Below, piece by piece: positions 21,660-28,824 of a stretch of 64,000 nt of DNA (within the stretch, counting starts at the first letter, position 1; every line of letters starts with the position of its first letter). The position numbers and the translations under genes were made by a program. Location: the IMG/VR virus record IMGVR_UViG_3300023179_000009, positions 310,001 to 374,000 of that record, one strand, 5' to 3'. The notes below the pieces were generated by a model, which was given only the letters and a program-made list of their open reading frames with translations, had not been told where the DNA came from and did not search any database. The DNA comes from a virus.

Positions 21660-22361
21660 ATGCCTACTAAAAATATCCGTATCGTTTCCGGCAAAACTAC
21701 TTTTCGTAGCACCTATGCTGATAGTAATGCTCTTTGGAAGGTGATTGCTCCGAGAGGTAAGGGAACTTATCTTTGCGAAATTGTGAATGAACCCATCGAG
21801 TACGATGGTCGTATTCTCGACGGTGATTACGCTGGTGTTCAAAAGGCTTTTCTTCGTGAAGAAATTTTGCGGTCATTGAATTGGCAAAATGTTTTCGAAA
21901 ACATTCATGATGAAAGCGATAAGTTTTACAACAACCTGAGTGTTGATGACGTTGTTCATTATAATAATGGTTTTAGTCAATACGTTCGATGCAAGGTTGT
22001 TTTAGAGAACAATGAGAAAAGGTTGCTTCCGGTTGCGCTCGTGGGCATTTGGAGAGAGTACGACCTACCTCATCGTCGAATCAATGGAGAAATTGAATAC
22101 GGTTATCATGCAAGGCAGATCAATGAGCAAGTTTCCATGCGACCTAATGCTACCAATATTTGGGAGTTTAATCGCAAGGGAGCAAACCCTGCCAACCTGC
22201 TGCCGATTGATTTGAGTGTTCCCGATATGACCCCTGATCAATCCGATATTGCAAAAAAGTGGCAGACTGTTCAGGCAATTAATAGTGTTACTTCGGATTA
22301 TTCCACCGATAATCCACAAGATATTATTGATAGAGTGAAGAGTTTGCTCAATACCAACTAG
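21660..22361 (+). CDS. hypothetical protein, 233 aa, repeat-terminated
   Basis: GAAAGGAA precedes ATG at 21660. N-terminal beta-rich domain (LWKVIAPRGKGTYLCEIVNE), long central region, C-terminal helix. Ends Leu-Asn-Thr-Asn, the last residues and stop coming from the repeat read AAT-ACC-AAC-TAG. No family recognised. Confidence 0.75.
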   Translation: MPTKNIRIVSGKTTFRSTYADSNALWKVIAPRGKGTYLCEIVNEPIEYDGRILDGDYAGVQKAFLREEILRSLNWQNVFENIHDESDKFYNNLSVDDVVHYNNGFSQYVRCKVVLENNEKRLLPVALVGIWREYDLPHRRINGEIEYGYHARQINEQVSMRPNATNIWEFNRKGANPANLLPIDLSVPDMTPDQSDIAKKWQTVQAINSVTSDYSTDNPQDIIDRVKSLLNTN

Positions 22362-22380
22362 TATCTCGGAGGACCAAATC

Positions 22381-22986
22381 ATGCGACTTAATATTGGCGA
22401 TAAGGTTATTGTTAGAACCGAAAGTGGTTCAGATCGTCGTGGGACTATCCTTGCTCTCGGTCACAATCAGGATGTAAAGATTGGTGTTGGAGAACCTCAT
22501 TACTATAACTATCACGAAAAGTGGTTTGCGAGTAATAAGGTTCTTGCCTTTCACGAGTTGCCATACGAAGAGGCTGAAAAAACTTGGCAGACTGAACTTC
22601 CTCATGCTTTTGAGTATGCCAAGAAAGTGTTTGCAAAGTCTCTTCCCGATAGCATCTTGGAATTTGATGGTGAGATGATTCGTGATACTAGAAGCGGCTT
22701 TTATATCGCTGGTGCGATTATCGAGCGACGTACAATCGGTTCTGTGATGGAAATGGCCGGTTACGGTGTTTTTGCAGAGCAGGTTGTTCCTGGAATCAGG
22801 ACTTTTTCAAACGGTGATCCGGGCTATCCTGATGATGTTGAGTGCGTCGAGTTTGGAACGCATAGCACTTATCAAAGTGCCGTCATCGTGATGGCAAAAG
22901 AAGTATTTGCTAGTAACCTGCAAGCCGCTATCGAATTTGAATCAGAGCAAGAACTTGCAAAACTGTATATTGATGATACCAACTAG
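22381..22986 (+). CDS. hypothetical protein with KOW/SH3-like start, 201 aa, repeat-terminated
   Basis: GGAGGACC upstream. The first 30 residues (LNIGDKVIVRTESGSDRRGTI) look like a small SH3-type barrel; the remainder is alpha/beta. Ends Asp-Asp-Thr-Asn-stop via the repeat. Unknown function. Confidence 0.75.
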   Translation: MRLNIGDKVIVRTESGSDRRGTILALGHNQDVKIGVGEPHYYNYHEKWFASNKVLAFHELPYEEAEKTWQTELPHAFEYAKKVFAKSLPDSILEFDGEMIRDTRSGFYIAGAIIERRTIGSVMEMAGYGVFAEQVVPGIRTFSNGDPGYPDDVECVEFGTHSTYQSAVIVMAKEVFASNLQAAIEFESEQELAKLYIDDTN

Positions 22987-23006
22987 GTGATCGAAAGGTT
23001 ATAATT

Positions 23007-23417
23007 ATGCTTGAATTTGAAACTATCTATGTTTATTCCGAAGACGGTCTGGTTCGAGTTGATCTCGATTGGATTGGCGAGGGAATTGACGGCGACTATG
23101 ACGAAAATGATCCGAAGGATGTTCCGCTGCTTCGTTATGGAGTGAGTCGCAAGTTTACGAAAGAGTGTGAAAACCACGAAAATTTTCAAGATGGAGAAAT
23201 TGGTGAGTGGTTTGATATTGAAGATAGCAGTTATTGCACTCAATTAATCGCAACTGCTCCTCGTGAACAATTGATTGAAGCCGCTCAATTTATTCTTGCT
23301 CATGTTGAGGATAACGTAAGGTATTTGCAACGTCAAAAACGTTTGTATGAAGCATTGAGTTGGATTTGTATTCAAGACGGTCAACCTTATTGTGAATACG
23401 GTACATTTAAGGTGTAA
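23007..23417 (+). CDS. hypothetical protein, 136 aa
   Basis: GAAAGG precedes the ATG. Acidic beta half (VRVDLDWIGEGIDGDYDENDP) and helical C-terminal half. Two bases separate it from the next gene without a repeat. Confidence 0.7.
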   Translation: MLEFETIYVYSEDGLVRVDLDWIGEGIDGDYDENDPKDVPLLRYGVSRKFTKECENHENFQDGEIGEWFDIEDSSYCTQLIATAPREQLIEAAQFILAHVEDNVRYLQRQKRLYEALSWICIQDGQPYCEYGTFKV

Positions 23418-23419
23418 TT

Positions 23420-23623
23420 ATGAAGGTTTACATTGATGGCGAATCGGTAAAGGTTCAAAATGATGTGCGCATCATTTATGACATTGTTGAAAACGATCAA
23501 GAAGCCGAGTTGCATGTAGTTGCAACAAGTGAAGGTTTGATTTACGACGTTATTAACAATGAAGAAGTTGTTGCGACTATGTGTAGTTTGGCTCAAGATT
23601 TAGTCGATGATGTGATCGGCTAA
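23420..23623 (+). CDS. acidic hypothetical protein, 67 aa
   Basis: Coupled to the previous gene. MKVYIDGESVKVQNDVRIIYD then acidic; resembles small phage proteins with a 'property-of-liquid-water' style beta core only in layout. Ends TAA-TAATCG, followed by a hairpin rather than a repeat. Confidence 0.65.
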   Translation: MKVYIDGESVKVQNDVRIIYDIVENDQEAELHVVATSEGLIYDVINNEEVVATMCSLAQDLVDDVIG

Positions 23624-23628
23624 TAATC

Positions 23629-23662
23629 GTACATAATTAGGTAAATTAGCCTAGTTATGTAC
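23629..23662 (+). promoter_or_regulatory. 13-bp hairpin before a short gene
   Basis: GTACATAATTAGG pairs with CCTAGTTATGTAC (one G-T pair) around TAAATTAG. It sits where a cassette repeat would be and contains CTAG in its right arm, so it may be a diverged boundary. Confidence 0.5.
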
Positions 23663-23672
23663 GGAGGGCGGA

Positions 23673-23819
23673 ATGTTTCGAGTAAAATTAGAAAGACAAA
23701 TCAAACACATCGTCAGCACTATTGTCATTGAAGTAAAAGCAAAAAATGAAACACAAGCGGCTAATTTAGCAGAGCAAGTAATGGGTAAAAACTGGCGTTT
23801 CAGGGCTATTGTTCGATAA
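23673..23819 (+). CDS. small hypothetical protein, 48 aa
   Basis: GGAGGGCGGA precedes ATG at 23673. Beta-alpha-beta (MFRVKLERQIKHIVSTIVIEV ... helix ... WRFRAIVR), like a shrunken ferredoxin-like fold. Followed at 23832 by TTATACCAACTAG. Confidence 0.65.
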   Translation: MFRVKLERQIKHIVSTIVIEVKAKNETQAANLAEQVMGKNWRFRAIVR

Positions 23820-23859
23820 TCCAAAATAAGTTATACCAACTAGTCAGCCGTGATGATTT

Positions 23860-24148
23860 TGCCCGATAGCTTAACTGGTAGAGCAAGGGATTTAACACAA
23901 AAAACTAGGATGCTTAAAAGGAAACTTTCAAAGTAGAACTGCTCAAATTCGGTGAACGGCCTGTTTCGCAAGAAACGACCCAATGCCGAGCCAAGCCGGG
24001 AAACCGGAAGGTGTAGAGACTTGACGGGCAGCACCTAAAACCACAAGGTAATGGTGAAGGCAAAGTCCAGACTACAAACCGAAAGGGTAGTGAAAACTAT
24101 AGTAGTATGTGGTTCCCTGGGTTGCAGGTTCGACTCCTGCTCGGGCAT
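23860..24148 (+). tRNA. tRNA-Gln(UUG) interrupted by a group I intron
   Basis: 5' exon 23860-23893 and 3' exon 24110-24148 give a 73-base tRNA: acceptor TGCCCGA/TCGGGCA, D arm GCTT/GAGC, anticodon stem AGGGA/TCCCT, loop TTT|TGGT (anticodon UUG), T arm GCAGG/CCTGC with TTCGACT. The U1-A72 pair is typical of bacterial tRNA-Gln, though the discriminator is T rather than G. Reading the unspliced loop as UAA (Leu) is possible but leaves no class II variable arm. Confidence 0.8.
23894..24109 (+). ncRNA. group I intron in tRNA-Gln, no ORF
   Basis: 216 bases. Core elements: AAATTCGGTGAACGGC (P), AATGCCGAGCCAAGCC (Q), GTGTAGAGACTTGACGGGCAG (R region, split across 24006-24030), and AAGGCAAAGTCC (S) with terminal G at 24109. 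AAAG-GAAA-CTTT is the likely P2. The P1 guide is weak (GGAT at 23908-23911 pairing with exon ATTT). Inserted between bases 34 and 35, as in tRNA-Leu. Confidence 0.8.
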
Positions 24149-24254
24149 TTTTAATTTAACTTTTATTTTTAGACCAATATCCTCTAGGTGGCTTGCTAAT
24201 CTCATAAAATTTGGCAAACATTAATTAATATGTAAAATAAATAATGACCTGTAA

Positions 24255-24335
24255 ACCAGAGTGGCGGAATGGTAAACGCAGTTGACTGTTAATCAACCGT
24301 CGAAAGACCTGTAGGTTCGAGTCCTACCTCTGGTG
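24255..24335 (+). tRNA. tRNA-Asn(GUU) with a long variable arm
   Basis: Acceptor ACCAGAG/CTCTGGT, D arm GCG/CGC, anticodon stem GTTGA/TCAAC, loop CTGTTAA (anticodon GUU), variable arm of 13 bases (CGTC-GAAA-GACC), T arm GTAGG/CCTAC with TTCGAGT, discriminator G. Long variable arms belong to Leu, Ser and Tyr tRNAs; the CTGTxAA loop and GACxxC variable arm look most like tRNA-Tyr with anticodon GTA changed to GTT. Confidence 0.8.
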
Positions 24336-24368
24336 TTAGTTGATACCAACTAAGGACACAGTTTTATT

Positions 24369-24441
24369 GGGCCTTTAGCTCAATTGGCAGAGCAAGGAGC
24401 TTTTAACTCTTAGGTTCGGGGTTCGAGTCCCCGAGGGCCCA
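24369..24441 (+). tRNA. tRNA-Lys(UUU)
   Basis: Acceptor GGGCCTT/AGGGCCC, D arm GCTC/GAGC, anticodon stem AGGAG/CTCTT, loop CTTTTAA (anticodon UUU), T arm CGGGG/CCCCG with TTCGAGT, discriminator A. Preceded by a cassette-repeat variant ending CTAAG, showing that tRNAs too are bounded by the repeat. Confidence 0.9.
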
Positions 24442-24475
24442 CTGTCGGTTTTTCTTATCTTCTAAGAGAATCTAT

Positions 24476-24784
24476 ATGCAAATTTCAAATGATTGGTTTG
24501 CTAACGAGCGTGGTAATACTTGGTTGATGGACGATGACGGCAATCATGTGATTTGGGTCAACGTCAGCGATAAAATCAGGATGGAAATTACAATTTGTCC
24601 GCAGGATTATCCTGGTCTAAATATTTGCATCCTGAACGAGCAAGAGTCTACTGATGAGCATCTTGCAAAGCGTATTCATGGTCATTGTGTCGGATGGTAT
24701 GCCCGGAAATGTAACATTCAGGGCGTTGTTGTCGATAGTGATGACACGATTGCTGATACCTCTGAAACTGTTGATACTAACTAA
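24476..24784 (+). CDS. acidic hypothetical protein, 102 aa, repeat-terminated
   Basis: AAGAGAATCT precedes the ATG directly after tRNA-Lys. Beta-rich (WLMDDDGNHVIWVNVSD) with Cys at 43, 52, 71 and 79. Ends Val-Asp-Thr-Asn-stop using a repeat variant GATACTAACTAA. Confidence 0.7.
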   Translation: MQISNDWFANERGNTWLMDDDGNHVIWVNVSDKIRMEITICPQDYPGLNICILNEQESTDEHLAKRIHGHCVGWYARKCNIQGVVVDSDDTIADTSETVDTN

Positions 24785-24794
24785 GGTCGTACTT

Positions 24795-24877
24795 GCTACC
24801 GGCTGTTTAGACGGACATGTGCCGTCTCGAAGAAGCATAGGGTAGCCCCGATGCCGGATAGGGGCCACCCATTTTTT
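24795..24877 (+). promoter_or_regulatory. attenuator- or riboswitch-like leader
   Basis: A terminator GGGTAGCCCC/GGGGCCACCC (24840-24870) is followed by ATTTTTT. Its left arm can instead pair upstream: GCTACC (24795-24800) with GGTAGC (24841-24846), and CCGGC with GCCGG, while GACGG/CCGTC (24810-24826) forms a third hairpin. The mutually exclusive pairings form an antiterminator/terminator pair ahead of the gene at 24891. The ligand, if any, is unknown. Confidence 0.55.
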
Positions 24878-24890
24878 CTGAGGATTAAAT

Positions 24891-25100
24891 ATGAATCGCT
24901 ACAATATCGACACAGAAAACGACGACCTAATCCAGATTGATATAGATGGTAGTTGGACGGTTGAAAAAGGCGAAACAGCGATGTTTTGTATCGTCAGGAT
25001 GGAGTATCCTAGTACCAAACAATGCACTATTGGTGTAACCCACAAGGATTTAGTGCAAATTAGAGACACCATTAATCGTATTTTGGGTGATACTAACTAG
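24891..25100 (+). CDS. hypothetical protein, 69 aa, repeat-terminated
   Basis: GAGGA precedes the ATG just after the leader terminator. Beta-rich, acidic (LIQIDIDGSWTVEKGETAMF), with a C-terminal helix ending Gly-Asp-Thr-Asn-stop from the repeat (GATACTAACTAG variant). Confidence 0.7.
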   Translation: MNRYNIDTENDDLIQIDIDGSWTVEKGETAMFCIVRMEYPSTKQCTIGVTHKDLVQIRDTINRILGDTN

Positions 25101-25120
25101 CGAATCGAAAGGAGACCGTT

Positions 25121-25414
25121 GTGAAAAGTTCAACCCTTCCGATTTATAAAACGTGGCTTGCTGCTGCTACTCCTGAGCAGATTGATTTTGTCGATCAGGT
25201 TTATGCGATTTGCGAAGAGCATTACGAACACGGCGGAGATCGTGTTGTCGAATGTTTCGATCCTGATTTCGTTCTAGAAACATTCGAGAATATTAACGAT
25301 GTCCAGGAATTCTGTGGTCTGGCTGTAGAACAGGAACTGAATTGCCGTTGGGGCGAGGACGATGATCCTGAGCTTCAACGACACGAAGACTTTAAAAATA
25401 GCGGCAACTGGTAA
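25121..25414 (+). CDS. acidic hypothetical protein, GTG start, 97 aa
   Basis: AAAGGAGACC precedes GTG at 25121. Helical N-terminal part (IYKTWLAAATPEQIDFVDQV), acidic C-terminus. No repeat follows; the next gene starts 25 bases later. Confidence 0.7.
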   Translation: MKSSTLPIYKTWLAAATPEQIDFVDQVYAICEEHYEHGGDRVVECFDPDFVLETFENINDVQEFCGLAVEQELNCRWGEDDDPELQRHEDFKNSGNW

Positions 25415-25439
25415 CCAAATAACTGCAAGGAGAAATAAA

Positions 25440-25907
25440 ATGGGATGGATTGCTAGCGTTCCGAATTCATTTGGAAGTGGTTTTATTGAGTGTCTCGAAC
25501 AGATTGTCGAAGATAATGGGATTCTTTTACGAGAAAGTTTTAGAAAAATTCTTGCAAAAACCGCTACTGATTGGGGTCATATTGCAGGAAGTTTAAATGG
25601 AGGAAATGAATCCTACTACAATCTGTATAGGATGGGTTCAAAGATAGATGAGATAACTGAGCGGTGCCGCAATCCAGTCTTTCGCCAAGGCGATAAAGGA
25701 GTTAGGCCAGACATTGATTGGGAAAGAATTCTTAAAGATGTGAAGTGGGTTTCCGATATTGTTTTATTTGAGTTGCAGAACAACGTTGTTGCTGTTGACC
25801 CCTTTAATCGTTATGTAGAAATGGTGGATTCCCCTCATATTCCTGAGTGGAGAAGAACCAGAGAATATGTTAAATATAAGTCTTTTTCAAACGACGATTG
25901 TGCCTGA
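25440..25907 (+). CDS. hypothetical protein, 155 aa
   Basis: AAGGAGA precedes ATG at 25440. Helical core (FIECLEQIVEDNGILLRESF) and a C-terminal half containing WERILKDVKWVSDIVLFELQ. The following repeat reads GATACCAACTATAG. No family recognised. Confidence 0.7.
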   Translation: MGWIASVPNSFGSGFIECLEQIVEDNGILLRESFRKILAKTATDWGHIAGSLNGGNESYYNLYRMGSKIDEITERCRNPVFRQGDKGVRPDIDWERILKDVKWVSDIVLFELQNNVVAVDPFNRYVEMVDSPHIPEWRRTREYVKYKSFSNDDCA

Positions 25908-25955
25908 TACCAACTATAGCGTCAGTTCGATTCACCCCCACACAAGGAGACTCGT

Positions 25956-26744
25956 ATGAGCGACGACATTTGTGAGTTCATGGGCGAAGGCTATGGCGAG
26001 GCCCAGTTGGCGATTCGTGCGGCCCGTGAGGTCGAGCAGACGCTGGAACGTCTGGGAGGCGATCAGGAACTCCACTACATGGAGTATTGGCACGGTAGTG
26101 ATGATCGGTACGACGACAACTCCTACGATGCTGGGAGCCGGTGGTGCGAAACCACGCTTCGGGAAATCCTCGAAGACATGGTGATTTACCAGAAGGAGAT
26201 TCTGGTAAAGACTCCGCCGACTGATCGTTACCCCAATGGTAATTTTTATTACCAGCGGCGGGACGCTGTTCTCGACATGAGCGAGATCAACTGGCTCGGT
26301 GATGTTTCGTCCATGTTCTGCGATATGCGTGAAGGCGACGGCGGTGGCGTGTATTGCCTCTGCACCGCTGCTGAAGCCAAGGCCAAGCAGTTGGAAGACC
26401 GCCGGAAGGATTTGGAGCAAACCGCTGCCGACTTCGCCCGTCAGTGTGGTTACAAGGTGGGAACGAGGGAATATGTCCTCGCCGCCTACGAAGCTCTGGA
26501 GGATGTTCGATACGAGCGTGATCGCTGGAACGACGGCGAGACTCGTATGGAGCAGTGGGCGGCGTGCCAGTTCGCCGGGGTTGGATCGAGTGTGTATTAC
26601 GACGATCTCAACTTCGAGAATGGTCGTTATGCGGCCCGGACGGACAAGTTGCGGGATGTGTTGGATTGGTTGGAGGAGGTTTGTCCGCTCTTGATGCGGC
26701 AAATGGAGCTTCAGGTTTCGAAAAATCAGGATTATGATGAGTGA
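25956..26744 (+). CDS. conserved-looking acidic protein, 262 aa, GC-rich
   Basis: AAGGAG precedes the ATG. Long helices with HGSDDRYDDNSYDAG, CLCTAAEAKAKQLEDRRKDL and a coiled-coil stretch. Its base composition is clearly richer in G+C than the genes on both sides, suggesting recent arrival or different expression. A long antisense frame is a codon-bias shadow. Function unknown. Confidence 0.75.
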   Translation: MSDDICEFMGEGYGEAQLAIRAAREVEQTLERLGGDQELHYMEYWHGSDDRYDDNSYDAGSRWCETTLREILEDMVIYQKEILVKTPPTDRYPNGNFYYQRRDAVLDMSEINWLGDVSSMFCDMREGDGGGVYCLCTAAEAKAKQLEDRRKDLEQTAADFARQCGYKVGTREYVLAAYEALEDVRYERDRWNDGETRMEQWAACQFAGVGSSVYYDDLNFENGRYAARTDKLRDVLDWLEEVCPLLMRQMELQVSKNQDYDE

Positions 26745-26750
26745 TCCTGA

Positions 26751-26791
26751 AGTTTATCACAGTAAGTGCAAAGCACTTACTGTGATAAACT
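26751..26791 (+). terminator. 19-bp perfect hairpin before a cassette repeat
   Basis: AGTTTATCACAGTAAGTGC (26751-26769) pairs exactly with 26773-26791; loop AAA. The repeat AATACCAACTAAG follows immediately. Here the hairpin precedes rather than follows the repeat, and no T-run is present. Confidence 0.55.
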
Positions 26792-26832
26792 AATACCAAC
26801 TAAGATCCCGAACCCAAAAACTGGAGAAAACC

Positions 26833-27186
26833 ATGTATCGTTTTCGTGATAATGTTTCTGGTGTCACTCATGTCAGCATCGAAAGTGTCAACAAACACTT
26901 GCACAAGATAGGTCTTGTACAAACTGTGAGGGGCTATACCTATAACAGCAAGCACGGACCTGACACTGCTGTTCTCATCAAGGGCGACAAGGGTACTATG
27001 CGACTCATGGGCCTGAGTTGGGGATATGGTGGAGAAGGACCGAGGGGATTGCACTACGTGTTGACGAAGATTGGTGTTGAGAAAAACGAAATAGATCGTG
27101 TTTTGAAAACAAGTTGGGATGATTGCGACAAGATTGGCACCAAGTGGATTGTTGATATGGATTATCCCATAATTGGTCTTTCTTAG
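26833..27186 (+). CDS. hypothetical protein, 117 aa
   Basis: GGAGAAAACC precedes the ATG. Mixed alpha/beta with MGLSWGYGGEGPRGLHYV near residue 58-75; the Gly-rich loop could bind a ligand, though it is not a Walker motif. Unknown. Confidence 0.7.
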   Translation: MYRFRDNVSGVTHVSIESVNKHLHKIGLVQTVRGYTYNSKHGPDTAVLIKGDKGTMRLMGLSWGYGGEGPRGLHYVLTKIGVEKNEIDRVLKTSWDDCDKIGTKWIVDMDYPIIGLS

Positions 27187-27272
27187 TGTTGTTGTTGATT
27201 TGTTTATGATACCAACTAGGGTGGTGTTGGATGTGTTGTCCATCATTGTCCCAGTAAAGAAGGAGACTCGTA

Positions 27273-27575
27273 ATGAGTAAGAATGAAGAGACGGTCGAGA
27301 AGGTCGAGAAGGTCGAGAAGGTTGCGAAGCGTGGTCGGGTTCGGATCGACGATGTGCAGTTCGTCGATGTGTGGCTGAAGCACTACAAGGCGGGTGGCAC
27401 GCTCCATGACGTTGCAGCCGAACTCGGTTGCAGTTATGGCGGCGCTGCCCAGAAGGCCAAGGTTCTTCAGGAGGATGACGGCGTGGAACTGCCGGAACTG
27501 ACGAAGAAGGTTCGTCGCCGGTCGGTCGATGCCGCTGCCCTGAACGACCGGATCAAGAAGGCTCTGGCCAAGTAG
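27273..27575 (+). CDS. small basic DNA-binding-like protein, 100 aa
   Basis: AAGGAGA upstream. N-terminal Glu/Lys tail is built from a triplicated EKV (nucleotide repeat GTCGAGAAG). Residues 28-60 (FVDVWLKHYKAGGTLHDVAA then a turn and CSYGGAAQKAKVL) fit a helix-turn-helix. Basic C-terminus ends KKALAK. Followed by a strong terminator, so it ends an operon. A regulator is plausible. Confidence 0.75.
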   Translation: MSKNEETVEKVEKVEKVAKRGRVRIDDVQFVDVWLKHYKAGGTLHDVAAELGCSYGGAAQKAKVLQEDDGVELPELTKKVRRRSVDAAALNDRIKKALAK

Positions 27576-27581
27576 TTTCTG

Positions 27582-27624
27582 GTAGCCGGGGGAGCGTAAA
27601 AACTCCCCCGGCTACGCTTTTTTT
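27582..27624 (+). terminator. strong intrinsic terminator abutting the next start codon
   Basis: GTAGCCGGGGGAG (27582-27594) pairs exactly with 27603-27615, followed by GC and seven T residues (27618-27624). The ATG of the next gene is at 27625, immediately after the T-run, so that gene must be read by read-through or from a leaderless start. Confidence 0.85.
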
Positions 27625-27822
27625 ATGAATCGAAATCTTGTTTTAGGCACTTACTACTTCAATAAAGTCGATTCTAACGATTTGCGTGTTATTGTATACG
27701 CTCTTGACGCAATCATCGGTGATAAAACAACTCCAGATAATCTCGAATCAAATGCCGTAGTGTTGAAGGATTATATTCAATCGCTTTTGCTTCACCGAAA
27801 AGAATCTGGCGATACCAACTAG
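27625..27822 (+). CDS. hypothetical protein, 65 aa, repeat-terminated
   Basis: ATG directly follows a terminator T-run and has no Shine-Dalgarno. Helical; ends Gly-Asp-Thr-Asn-stop through the repeat. The alternative starts inside the gene are poor, so either weak read-through translation or a leaderless message is implied. Confidence 0.6.
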   Translation: MNRNLVLGTYYFNKVDSNDLRVIVYALDAIIGDKTTPDNLESNAVVLKDYIQSLLLHRKESGDTN

Positions 27823-27841
27823 GTAAACAAAGGAGTATCTC

Positions 27842-28036
27842 ATGACCACTAAAAACATTGAAAAACCTACTCTAAAAATCATTGGTACCGATGGCAATGC
27901 TTTTGCCATCCTTGGCAAGGCTCGTCGTGTTGCAATCCAGCATAACCTCGATTGGAATGCTATTCAGGCCGAGGCCACATCCGGCGACTATAATCATCTC
28001 CTCGCCACCATGACCAAATATTTTGACGTTGAGTGA
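27842..28036 (+). CDS. hypothetical protein, 64 aa
   Basis: AAAGGAG precedes the ATG. LKIIGTDGNAFAILGKARRV, then a helix and DYNHLLATMTKYFDVE: matches a small family seen in phages and bacteria (Asn-x-Phe-x-Ile/Leu-x-Gly-Lys-Ala core) whose function is unknown. Confidence 0.75.
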   Translation: MTTKNIEKPTLKIIGTDGNAFAILGKARRVAIQHNLDWNAIQAEATSGDYNHLLATMTKYFDVE

Positions 28037-28078
28037 TACCAACTAAAGCATCAGTTCCTCTACCTTATGGAGATTCAC

Positions 28079-28309
28079 ATGAGCAAGATTCGTCTCGCTT
28101 CCGCCCCGATGATTCATACTCCCGGTGTGATCGCATGGGCAAAAAATGGCTACCAGTTTCCTCGTGATCGTAAAAATATGGTCAAGATCATCACAGAAAG
28201 TTTTGGTCTGACCCCTGAATGTGCTCACGATTTGCTTTCTGGTCGTGTCGAGTACAAGGTCAACGACGATAGCGTTGAGTTTGAGTATGACGGTTTGGCT
28301 ATTGCTTGA
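28079..28309 (+). CDS. hypothetical protein, 76 aa
   Basis: GGAG precedes ATG at 28079. Helical middle (NMVKIITESFGLTPECAHDLL), beta-strand end (VEFEYDGLAIA). No family recognised. Confidence 0.7.
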   Translation: MSKIRLASAPMIHTPGVIAWAKNGYQFPRDRKNMVKIITESFGLTPECAHDLLSGRVEYKVNDDSVEFEYDGLAIA

Positions 28310-28350
28310 TACCAACTAGGTTGTTGTTCTCTTTTACACAAAGGATTTAT

Positions 28351-28758
28351 ATGTCTAACGAAAAGAATGTTATGAGTCGTGATAAGGTTTTCGCCACACT
28401 CAAGGGCATGAATGTTGCCAAGGTTGAAGTGTTCTACAGTGGTGGAAACGATGAGGGTGGAGTGAATCAGATCGACCTTTTTGATGCTGATGGTAAGAAG
28501 ATTCGTTCGATGGAAGAGTATTACGGCGGCAGTAGCGTTTGGGATGAAGCAACCAAGGGTTGGAAGCAGGCCGAGGCTCCTACAGACGAACAGCGTCTTT
28601 CACAGGCGCTTTGCATCCCGGTGTATGACAAGTACGGTAGTTTTGCCGGTGATTTTTACGTCGATGGAACTATCACATGGGACGTTGAGAATCGCAAGGT
28701 GCGAGATCACGGAACAGAGCAGGTTAGTCACGACGAGAGTTTCGACGACGATCTTTGA
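28351..28758 (+). CDS. DUF6878-like protein, 135 aa
   Basis: AAAGGA upstream of ATG at 28351. The pattern VAKVEVFYSGGNDEGGVNQI followed by an acidic, aromatic C-terminal part recalls DUF6878 (tyrosine/Ser-Gly-x-Gly-Asp-x-Gly motif). Assignment is from memory. The cassette ends in TGA-repeat plus a GGGGGAGTGT hairpin. Confidence 0.6.
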   Translation: MSNEKNVMSRDKVFATLKGMNVAKVEVFYSGGNDEGGVNQIDLFDADGKKIRSMEEYYGGSSVWDEATKGWKQAEAPTDEQRLSQALCIPVYDKYGSFAGDFYVDGTITWDVENRKVRDHGTEQVSHDESFDDDL

Positions 28759-28824
28759 TATTGTTTGATACCAACTAGGGGGAGTGTGAACAACACTCCC
28801 CCTAGTTCCTTTTAGGAGAAGACC

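Noticed and set aside
23891-23896. Reading the intron-split tRNA as Leu(UAA) without splicing
   Set aside because: The unspliced anticodon loop TTTAAC would give UAA, but the stem then cannot close with TCCCT and there is no class II variable arm; the group I core explains the insert.
25932-26702. 256-residue antisense ORF
   Set aside because: Mirror of the GC-rich sense gene at 25956-26744; codon periodicity creates it and it has no ribosome-binding site. The same holds for antisense frames at 28600-29292, 31929-32540 and 45283-45951.
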